Shown here one piece after another: positions 28,402 through 37,453 of a DNA stretch of 47,329 nucleotides. Source of the DNA: Acidobacterium sp. (GTDB lineage: Bacteria > Acidobacteriota > Vicinamibacteria > Vicinamibacterales > UBA2999); assembly GCA_002737365.1 (NCBI GenBank), contig NSIL01000021.1:1-47329 (forward strand), read 5' to 3'. The translations under genes were made by a program, and so were the position numbers. Each line of letters begins with the position of its first letter. The first letter of the stretch is position 1. Under the pieces are notes generated by a model. It was not told the origin of the DNA. It did not search any database and saw only the letters and a list, made by a program, of their open reading frames with translations.

Positions 28402-30237
28402 CTATCCGAGCTCAGCTTCCAGCCGCGTTACCAGGTCGTCAAGTTGCGCCACGACCGCGCGAACAGTGTCCGGCTGAGCGAGATCCACGCCGGCACGCTT
28501 CAGCAGTGTCATCGGATGGTCAGAGCCGCCCGACCGTAACAGGTCAAGATAGCGCGTGACGGCCGCCGCACGGGTCGCATCACTGGCGCCGCTAATCTCC
28601 TCCATGATCTTCGCCGTCGAGGCGAAGCACGTCGCGTACTGGTACACGTAGTACGGCGACTGAAAGAAATGTGGGATGCGGGCCCAGGTGTACTGGGCGC
28701 GGGTGTCGGACGACAGTGCGTCGCCCCAGTACTCACCCAGCAGCCGCGAGTAGATCGCGCTGAGCGTTTCCGAGGTGATCGGCTGATCGGTCTCGACCAG
28801 CCGGTGCGCCTCGAGTTCGAAGTCCGCGAACAGCACCTGGTTGTAGAAGGTGCCGACGATGTTGTCGATGGCGTGCTGCAGCAGCACCGCCCGCTCTTCG
28901 CGCGTCGTCGCGCGTGCCAGCATCAACTCCAACAACAGCGCTTCGTTCAGCGTTGACGGCACTTCGGCGACAAAGATGGTGTAGCCCGAATACACGAACG
29001 GCTGCGCCTCCTGCGACAGCAACGTGTGCATCGAGTGGCCCAGCTCGTGGGCCAGCGTGAACACGGCGTCCAGGGTGTCGTTGTAGTTCAGCAACATGTA
29101 CGGGTTGGCCCCGTAGACCGGCGCCGAATAGGCGCCGCTGCGCTTGCCCTGGTTCTCGTAGACGTCGATCCAGCGCCCGGCAAACGCCCGGCGCACCCGT
29201 GCCTGATAGTCGGCCCCAAGCGGCTTCACGGCCTCGACGATCCAGTCGAGGACCTCGTCGTATTGGTATTTCTCTTCCGAATCGACCAGCGGCACGAACG
29301 CATCGCAGACGTAATAGTCGCTGAGACCGAGCACGCGCTTGCGCAGCTGGTGATAACGGCGGAACGGCGCCACGCCGTTCTTGGCCTCGCGAATCAGGTT
29401 CTCGACGACGCTGGTCGGAATGGCGTTGCCAAACAGCGCCGCGTCGAGCGTCGTTTGGTAGCCGCGGGCGCGGGCCTCGAACCACTCGCCCTGCATGACA
29501 CCGTTGTAGAGCGTGGCGTAGGTGTTGATGTTGCCGAGGTAGGTGTCGTAGAGCGATTCGTAAGCCAGCTTGCGGTCAGCCTGCGAGCGGCAGGTCGCCA
29601 GCAGCTTGCGATACTGGCCGTAGCTGACCTCGACGGATTCGCCGGACGACAGCGTGATGGTCGGAAACTTCGCGTCGGCCGTCGACAATGCGGCGTAGGA
29701 GTCTTTCGGCACGCCGCCGAGACGGCCCGACAGCGACAACAGTTTCTCGCCCTGCTCGTTGAGCACATGGGCCTGCAGCCGGAAGACCTCTTCGATCGCG
29801 AAGCGATACAGCGCCAGGTCCGGCGACCCCGCCAGCCACTCGCGCACCGTGTCGAGCGGCAGCTTCAGCAGTTCGGGCTGGAACCACGACATGGCCTGCT
29901 GCCACTTCGCGAACAGCAACTGCACCCGCTGACGTTTGGCGTTGATGGTGTTGTTGCGCTGGTCTTCGTCGTACTGCAGGGCCGGGTAGTACCACACGCG
30001 GTAGCTCAACTGATCGAGCGCATCGCGGTCTTTGAGCGACTGCAGCAACTGGCCGGCACCCTGCGCCAGCGTGCCCTCGTAGTTCTTGTAGGCCTCGATG
30101 CCCGCGTCGAGTTTGGCAAATGCTGCCTCCCAGGCCTCCCAGCTTGGGAAGATCGAGGTTAAGTCCCAGGTGTAGCGAGGGTCGAGGGAATCACGGGTGG
30201 GAACCTGGGTTGAGGGCGCCGCGGCTGGCGAAGACAT
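28402..30237 (-). CDS. pepF: Oligoendopeptidase F (M3 family)
   Basis: 611 residues from the ATG at 30237 (MSSPAAAPSTQVPTRDSLDP), close to the usual 600. A start 45 nt upstream would overlap thrC and has no support. The zinc motif is FTLAHELGHSMHT (H397, E398, H401). The downstream third ligand lies in AEVPSTLNEALLLELM. Family sections such as YSAPVYGANPYMLLNYN, ADFELEAHRLVE and YWGDALSSDTRAQYTWARIP are all present, so the enzyme should be active. It cleaves short peptides in the cytosol and recycles amino acids. It follows thrC after 7 nt and ends the operon. The pairing with threonine genes looks like co-expression rather than a pathway link. Confidence 0.95.
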   Translation of the reverse strand: MSSPAAAPSTQVPTRDSLDPRYTWDLTSIFPSWEAWEAAFAKLDAGIEAYKNYEGTLAQGAGQLLQSLKDRDALDQLSYRVWYYPALQYDEDQRNNTINAKRQRVQLLFAKWQQAMSWFQPELLKLPLDTVREWLAGSPDLALYRFAIEEVFRLQAHVLNEQGEKLLSLSGRLGGVPKDSYAALSTADAKFPTITLSSGESVEVSYGQYRKLLATCRSQADRKLAYESLYDTYLGNINTYATLYNGVMQGEWFEARARGYQTTLDAALFGNAIPTSVVENLIREAKNGVAPFRRYHQLRKRVLGLSDYYVCDAFVPLVDSEEKYQYDEVLDWIVEAVKPLGADYQARVRRAFAGRWIDVYENQGKRSGAYSAPVYGANPYMLLNYNDTLDAVFTLAHELGHSMHTLLSQEAQPFVYSGYTIFVAEVPSTLNEALLLELMLARATTREERAVLLQHAIDNIVGTFYNQVLFADFELEAHRLVETDQPITSETLSAIYSRLLGEYWGDALSSDTRAQYTWARIPHFFQSPYYVYQYATCFASTAKIMEEISGASDATRAAAVTRYLDLLRSGGSDHPMTLLKRAGVDLAQPDTVRAVVAQLDDLVTRLEAELG

Positions 30238-30244
30238 CCGCCGA

Positions 30245-31534
30245 TCATAGCAAGTTCGCGAGCTCGCGAGGCGTTGGACCAATACGCTCGATCAGCCTCG
30301 GACGAGCCAGCGCTTCGGCCAAGGGACCTGGCATGGCTACGGCCTCGCCAATCGCTGGTTCGACAACCTCCGCAAACTTCGCCGGATGCGCTGTTGCGAA
30401 CAAGTGCGACGCCCCGTCTTCGACCGCGCCGAGGTAGGCAATGGCGGTGTGGGGATCGGCGACGTAGCCATACCGTCGATGCAGCTCGGCGATGGCACGC
30501 TTGACTTCGTCGTCGGTATGCACATTGGCCGAAATCATCTCCCGCATCGCCGCACGGTCGCCGCTGAACAGCCACTGCAGGCGTTCGAGGTTGCTCGGCG
30601 CGCCGACGTCCATGGCATTGGCGACTGTGGCCACCGAAGGGCGGGGTTCGTAGTGACCGGTTTCGAGATACCGCGGAACCGTGTCGTTGACGTTGGTGGC
30701 GGCGATGAAGCCCGCGATCGGCGCTCCCATCCGCCACGCCATCACGCCCGCTGCCAGGTTGCCGAAGTTACCACTCGGCACCGAGAACACGACCCGCGAT
30801 CCAGGCGCAGCCTGCAAGGCGGCGTAGGCGTAATAGAACATCTGCGGGACCAGCCGGCCCAGGCTGATGGAGTTGGCCGAGGTCAGCCGCACGCGCTGCC
30901 GCAGCGCGGCGTCGGCAAATGCCTCTTTCGCCAGGCGCTGGCAGTCATCAAACGACCCGTGTACCGCCACGGCCGAGACGTTGCCGCCCAGGGTGGTGAA
31001 TTGGGCCTCTTGGACCTGACTGACCTGGCCCTCTGGATACAACACCACCACGCGCGTTCTCGGGACGCCCCAGAACGCCTGGGCCACCGCGCTGCCGGTG
31101 TCGCCACTGGTCGCCACCAGGACGGTCAACCCTTCGACTCGCGTGCCGTCGCTTGCAGCGACGCCGCGCTCGCTCAGGGCGAGGAACCGCGCGAGCGTGC
31201 GCGCGCCGACATCCTTGAAGGCAAAGGTCGGACCGTGAAACAACTCGACGACCTGTAACGAGTCGTCCAGCCGGACGATCGGGATGGGAAAGTTGAGCGC
31301 CTCGCGAATCAGCGCCGACAGCTCGCCTTCGTCAAACTCATCGCCAAGCAGTGCCCGGGCCATCGCGACGGCGACGTCCTGAAACGGCGCGTGTCTCAGC
31401 CCTTCCCACCACGCCGCCGACTGGCGCTCCAGCGCCGCTGGCACGTAGAGCCCGCCATCTGGCGCCATCCCCGAGACCACGGCCTGACGAAACGGCACCG
31501 CCGGCGCTTGTCCCCGCGTGCTGACACAGATCAT
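30245..31534 (-). CDS. thrC: Threonine synthase
   Basis: 429 residues. It converts O-phosphohomoserine to threonine with pyridoxal phosphate. The N-terminal threonine-synthase domain opens with MICVSTRGQAPAVPFRQAVV and SGMAPDGGLYVPAAL. The PLP lysine is K107 in FHGPTFAFKDVGAR. The SGDTGSA phosphate loop (LVATSGDTGSAVAQAF) and SVPSGNFGNLAAG follow. Length and motifs fit the short bacterial class. Its ATG overlaps the thrB stop (ATGA), so the two are translationally coupled and catalyse consecutive steps from homoserine. Confidence 0.96.
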   Translation of the reverse strand: MICVSTRGQAPAVPFRQAVVSGMAPDGGLYVPAALERQSAAWWEGLRHAPFQDVAVAMARALLGDEFDEGELSALIREALNFPIPIVRLDDSLQVVELFHGPTFAFKDVGARTLARFLALSERGVAASDGTRVEGLTVLVATSGDTGSAVAQAFWGVPRTRVVVLYPEGQVSQVQEAQFTTLGGNVSAVAVHGSFDDCQRLAKEAFADAALRQRVRLTSANSISLGRLVPQMFYYAYAALQAAPGSRVVFSVPSGNFGNLAAGVMAWRMGAPIAGFIAATNVNDTVPRYLETGHYEPRPSVATVANAMDVGAPSNLERLQWLFSGDRAAMREMISANVHTDDEVKRAIAELHRRYGYVADPHTAIAYLGAVEDGASHLFATAHPAKFAEVVEPAIGEAVAMPGPLAEALARPRLIERIGPTPRELANLL

Positions 31535-32454
31535 GAGATCACCCGGGCACCCTGCCGGCCGACGAGTGAGACCCAGAGGTCGGCGCCCACGGCACTTTCG
31601 GCGTTGAACGCACGCTGCATCGCCTCGCCGACGCGGTGCGCCACCTCAAGCGAGGTGGCCAGGGCGAACACCGACGGCCCTGAACCCGACAGGCTGCATC
31701 CCAACGCGCCAGCCGCCAGCGCGGCCGCCTTGACGGGATAGAAGCCGGGCACCAATCCGGCACGCTTCGGCTCGGCAATCACGTCTTCGAGCGACCGCGA
31801 CAGCAACGCCTGGTCGCCGTTGAACAGCGACGCGACCAGCGCGCCGACATTACCCCACTGCCGGACCGCGTCGCGCAGCAGCACCTGGTCGCCAAGCAAC
31901 GCGCGGGCCGCGCCGGTCTGCACTTCCACATGCGGATGCAGGACCGCGCAGGCCAGGCCCTCGGGAACCGGCAGCCGGACGATGTCGGGCGGGTTCGCGC
32001 TGCGGGCGAGGATGAACCCGCCATAGAGCGAGGGCGCGACGTTGTCAGGATGCCACGCGCCACCCGCCTGCTCGCCGGCCATGGCGCACTCCAGCAGGAT
32101 CTCGAGCGTCGCGGGCCGGCCCAGCAGCTCGTTCACCGCCACGACGGCGGCGACCGCGCTGGCGCCGCTGCTGCCAATGCCACTGGCCAGCGGCAGTCCT
32201 TTGTGGATGGTCAGCGACACACCGCGGGTCGTTTCAAGACGCGTCAGCAACGCCATCGCCGCGGCGCCGGCCGTATTGCGGGCCGGGTCGAGCGGCAAGC
32301 GGCCCGCATCGCCCTCGATCCTGGCAATGGTCACGCCCGGCCCATCCTGCGGCGCGGCCTCCACCACGTCGCCGGGCTGGTCGAGGGCGAAGCCGAGCAC
32401 GTCGAACCCGCAGGCGACGTTCGAGACAGATCCAGGAGCGTAGGCGGCGATCAT
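31531..32454 (-). CDS. thrB: Homoserine kinase
   Basis: 307 residues of the GHMP kinase fold. It phosphorylates homoserine with ATP, giving the substrate of ThrC. The ATP-binding glycine loop is PLASGIGSSGASA (residues 88-100). The N-terminal segment YAPGSVSNVACGFDVLGFAL and the C-terminal CSLSGSGPSVFALA are diagnostic of ThrB. It is the first gene of thrB-thrC-pepF. The start has no strong Shine-Dalgarno. The divergent speA gene begins 110 nt away. Confidence 0.96.
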   Translation of the reverse strand: MIAAYAPGSVSNVACGFDVLGFALDQPGDVVEAAPQDGPGVTIARIEGDAGRLPLDPARNTAGAAAMALLTRLETTRGVSLTIHKGLPLASGIGSSGASAVAAVVAVNELLGRPATLEILLECAMAGEQAGGAWHPDNVAPSLYGGFILARSANPPDIVRLPVPEGLACAVLHPHVEVQTGAARALLGDQVLLRDAVRQWGNVGALVASLFNGDQALLSRSLEDVIAEPKRAGLVPGFYPVKAAALAAGALGCSLSGSGPSVFALATSLEVAHRVGEAMQRAFNAESAVGADLWVSLVGRQGARVIS

Positions 32455-32564
32455 GACTCGCGGATCAGCAGATGGGACATGACAAGAAGGCTACACATTT
32501 TTGGGCGCGGCCAGAAAAAAATGACGCGCTCCGGTTTTTTCCGTTTATTCTGTTTATCTAACAG
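32455..32564. promoter_or_regulatory. Divergent thrB/speA promoter region
   Basis: A 110-nt AT-richer gap. Two T/A-rich hexamers lie before speA: TATTCT (32546-32551) and TATCTA (32555-32560). The second ends only 4 nt before the ATG. An A7 run (32514-32520) and a T6 run (32535-32540) flank a GC core and could form a weak hairpin. No Shine-Dalgarno is seen for speA. Confidence 0.35.
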
Positions 32565-34485
<1,921 letters not shown>

Positions 34486-34499
<14 letters not shown>

Positions 34500-35076
34500 G
34501 CCTCAACTCGAGGTGGCGCTTCACATCTGGCCACTCGGTGGCCAGGATGCTGTAGAGCACGGTGTCGCGCACCGTGCCGTCGCGCCGCGCCTGGTGATGG
34601 CGTAATACGCCGTCCTTCTTCGCGCCGATCCCCTCAATCGCCCTCTGCGAGACGAAATTGAAGTTATCGGTGCGCAGGCCGACGACCTCGCAGCCGAGTG
34701 TCTCGAAGGCATGCGCCAGCAGCATCAGCTTGCAGGTGGTGTTGACGTGGCTCTTCTGACAGCGGGCGGCATACCAGGTGTAGCCAATCTCGACCCGATC
34801 GATCGCCGGCACCATGTCGTGGTAGCGCGTGCTGCCGACGAGGGTGCCGTCGGAGAGGTCGCGCACCGCCCACGGCAGCATGTGCCCTTCGCGCTGGCCC
34901 TTCAGGGCGTCGGCGATGTAGGGCTGCGTGCCGGCGGCATCTGGCACCGAGGTAAACCAGAGCTTCCACAACTCGCCGTCCGCGGCTGCGGCCACTAGGC
35001 CATCGTGATGCTCCGGACCAAGCGGTTCGAGGCGGATGCCGCGCCGTTCGAGCGTGATTGGTCCGGGCGCAATCAT
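34486..35076 (-). CDS. GNAT-family acetyltransferase, RimJ/RimL-like
   Basis: 196 residues. The N-terminal RGIRLEPLGPEHHDGLVAAA is the typical opening of the RimJ/RimL group. WAVRDLSDGTLVGSTRYHDM and DRVEIGYTWYAARCQKSHVN, with the helix CKLMLLAHAFETLGCEVVGL, form the acetyl-CoA site. NFNFVSQRAIEGIGAKKDGV closes the domain. Such enzymes acetylate protein N-termini or small amines; the substrate is not predictable. Its ATG overlaps the stop of the DUF3224-like gene (ATGA), so it is the last gene of the DUF349 operon. Confidence 0.87.
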
Positions 35077-35249
35077 TGGGGTAGCGCGTATTCGAAGACG
35101 TGCTTGTGCTCTTTGCCTTTGATGATGACGTCCATCTTGCCGGTCAGGCCGGTCAGTTCACCGGTGGCCGAGTCGGGCACCACGGTGATGTTCAACGACG
35201 ACTTGCCGCAATCCATTTGGAACGTCTTGTCAGATCGACATGCGCGCAT
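35073..35249 (-). CDS. 58-residue DUF3224-like protein (C-terminal half of the domain)
   Basis: The ATG at 35249 shares one base with the acylase stop (TGATG), and the stop overlaps the GNAT start (ATGA). The gene is therefore wedged between two coupled neighbours. The product reads MRACRSDKTFQMDCGKSS, LNITVVPDSATGELTGLTGK and MDVIIKGKEHKHVFEYALPQ. The VVPDSGTGELxGLxGxM and GKHxYxFEYxLP pattern is the C-terminal half of DUF3224 domains, which are normally about 125 residues. The N-terminal strands of the barrel are missing. It may be a decayed gene kept in frame by coupling, or a genuine mini-protein. The tight overlaps on both sides favour translation. Confidence 0.6.
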   Translation of the reverse strand: MRACRSDKTFQMDCGKSSLNITVVPDSATGELTGLTGKMDVIIKGKEHKHVFEYALPQ

Positions 35250-37450
35250 CACTTCTCGCCCGGCTTGTAGGTCCGCTCGGTGTGCCCCTCGAGCTGCGAC
35301 TTGTAAAAGTAGACGTCGCGCAGGTTGCCCGTGGCATAACGATCGGCCTGGTCGTTGAAGTGCTTCGAGCCCGGCACGCTGTTGACGCCGCCGGCAGTCA
35401 CCGCCTTCGCCTTCACTTGCTCACCGAACTCGATCACCGCCACAAAGCTGTTGCCGCTGGTGCCGTACCACTTCTTGGTGCCGGGATAAGCACGGGCGCC
35501 GAACGACGCCAGCGAGCCCCAGCGCGCCGAGGCAAACATCACCGGCGTACTCGGCTTGGCATCATCGAACTTCTGGACGATGGCGCCGTCGTTGCGCTGG
35601 AAGCGGTTGATGTCGCCCCACGGCGTCTGCCATTTACCGAAGTCGGCCTGCAGCTTGTCCACGGCCGCGGCCAGCGACTCGAGGCGTTCCTGCGGCGTTG
35701 CCTTCGCCTTCATGTAGTCGTAGGTGCTGAGGTTGGCCTTGCGCGCGGCCGGGCTCACCCGCTGCCACAGGTCTTCGCCGTAGAAGATGGCCAGCGCGGT
35801 CGGCACCGAGGCTGCCGACCAGCGATAGTCCCAGTCCTTGAGGATGGCAATCTGATCCGCGACCTTCGCCTTGAGCGGATTCGAGGCCGGCGCCTGGGCA
35901 TGAGCCTTCAGCAGCAGCGGAACCTGGATCTCGAACTCCGGCAAGTAGCTGTCGTAGGCGGCGGCGATGTGCGAGTCGATGGTGAACCCCTGCTTGCCGT
36001 CGAGAACGCGGATGGCGTGCACACCACGCGGGTTTTCGCTGCCCGAATCCATGTATGCCGGGTAGTCCTTCTGCCTGGGGCTGTTGGCGCCGGCCGCCGA
36101 ATACGGATAATTGTTGGTGTTGTAGACCCAGCCGTTCGGCGGGTTGACCGAGTTCGGCGACTCGTCGAACGAGTGCAAGCCATTCCACTCGGTGGCGGGA
36201 TTGGTGCCGTCCACGGGCTTGGTCCAGTCGAACTTCGGGTCACGCTTCGGGATGAAGTTCGAGTGGAAATAGGCGATGTTGCCGTCGGCGTCGGCGTACA
36301 GGGTGTTGTTGGATGAGTTGGTGTGGAGCGCCATCACCTTCTTGTACTCGTCGAGGTTGCGCGCCTTGGTGCGCGAGTACGACTGATTGAGTGCCTTGAG
36401 CGGTTCGTTCATCATGCGGACGCTCACCCACTTGCCGTCGAGCGAGCGGACAATCGGGCCGCGGTGCGTTTGGTAGACCGTGAAGTCCTTGTTGGCCATG
36501 CCAGTGGCGGTCTTGTAGGGCACGGTGATCTTCGACGCAATCAGCGGTCGCTCCTCGGTGCCGACACGATAGCTGTACGTGCCATCGGCCTTCTTGGTCA
36601 CCGTCTCAAGGTACTGGTCGATGTTGTCGACGCTGCTACTGGTGTGCATCCAGCCGGCCTTGTCGTTGAAGCCCTGGTAGATGAAGAACTGTCCCCAGGT
36701 CAGCGCGCCGTAGACATTCAGCCCCTCCTCGCTCACCATCTGCGCTTCTTCGCGGAAGAAGAACGAGGTGTGCGGGTTGATCAGCAACTGCGCCTTGCCA
36801 GAGGCAGTATTCGCGCCGGCGATGGCGAATCCGTTTGAGCCAGTCGGTTCAGCCGGCGGCGCCAGGAAGTCGATCGCGTCGAAGCGGGCGGTGCTCGCCG
36901 GCGGCACCGACGCACCATAAAACGCCTCGAGCTGGCCGATGTTCACGCTCTCGATGTCGCCGCCGATGCTGCCCTCACTGAAGCTGAGGGCCATCCACGG
37001 TTCGAATTTCGCGATCACGCGCGGCTTCACCTCGGGGTGGGTCGCCAGATAGAAGTTCAGGCCATCAGCCCAGCCGTCCATGAGTGCTTTGAGCCAGGGC
37101 TCGGCCTTGGCGTAGTCGGCCTGGAGCTGCACCGGATTGATGAACAGCTTCATGCGCAAGTCGCGATAGATCTCGCCCTCACCTTCCGCCTCAGCCAGGC
37201 GGCCCTGCGAGTTGATGAAGTTGGTTTCGACACGATTGAAGTCGTCTTCCGCCTGCGCGTACATCAGTCCAAACACGACGTCGGCGTCGGTCTTGGCGTA
37301 GATGTGGGGCACGCCCCAGTCGTCGCGGACGATGGTGACGTCGTCGGCGCGCGTCTGCCAGGCGGCGACTTCAGGGCTAACGGTCGGGGCGGCCGGCTGC
37401 GACGAACACGAGGCCAGGGCAAGGACACAAATGATGGTTAGTGGTTTCAT
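35249..37450 (-). CDS. Penicillin acylase-family Ntn hydrolase, lipoprotein
   Basis: 733 residues. The lipobox LALASCSS indicates export and lipid anchoring. The alpha-chain region contains VRDDWGVPHIYAKTDADVVF and LMYAQAEDDFNRVE. The self-processing site is TGSNGFAIAG, with S205 as the new N-terminal nucleophile of the beta chain. Later motifs include GALTWGQFFIYQGFNDKAGW and YADADGNIAYFHSNFIPKRD. The family hydrolyses amide bonds of acylated compounds: beta-lactams, acyl-homoserine lactones and acyl-peptides. The substrate is open. It sits 3 nt after the DUF349 gene and shares a base with the next start. Confidence 0.92.
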   Translation of the reverse strand: MKPLTIICVLALASCSSQPAAPTVSPEVAAWQTRADDVTIVRDDWGVPHIYAKTDADVVFGLMYAQAEDDFNRVETNFINSQGRLAEAEGEGEIYRDLRMKLFINPVQLQADYAKAEPWLKALMDGWADGLNFYLATHPEVKPRVIAKFEPWMALSFSEGSIGGDIESVNIGQLEAFYGASVPPASTARFDAIDFLAPPAEPTGSNGFAIAGANTASGKAQLLINPHTSFFFREEAQMVSEEGLNVYGALTWGQFFIYQGFNDKAGWMHTSSSVDNIDQYLETVTKKADGTYSYRVGTEERPLIASKITVPYKTATGMANKDFTVYQTHRGPIVRSLDGKWVSVRMMNEPLKALNQSYSRTKARNLDEYKKVMALHTNSSNNTLYADADGNIAYFHSNFIPKRDPKFDWTKPVDGTNPATEWNGLHSFDESPNSVNPPNGWVYNTNNYPYSAAGANSPRQKDYPAYMDSGSENPRGVHAIRVLDGKQGFTIDSHIAAAYDSYLPEFEIQVPLLLKAHAQAPASNPLKAKVADQIAILKDWDYRWSAASVPTALAIFYGEDLWQRVSPAARKANLSTYDYMKAKATPQERLESLAAAVDKLQADFGKWQTPWGDINRFQRNDGAIVQKFDDAKPSTPVMFASARWGSLASFGARAYPGTKKWYGTSGNSFVAVIEFGEQVKAKAVTAGGVNSVPGSKHFNDQADRYATGNLRDVYFYKSQLEGHTERTYKPGEK

Positions 37451-37453
37451 GGG

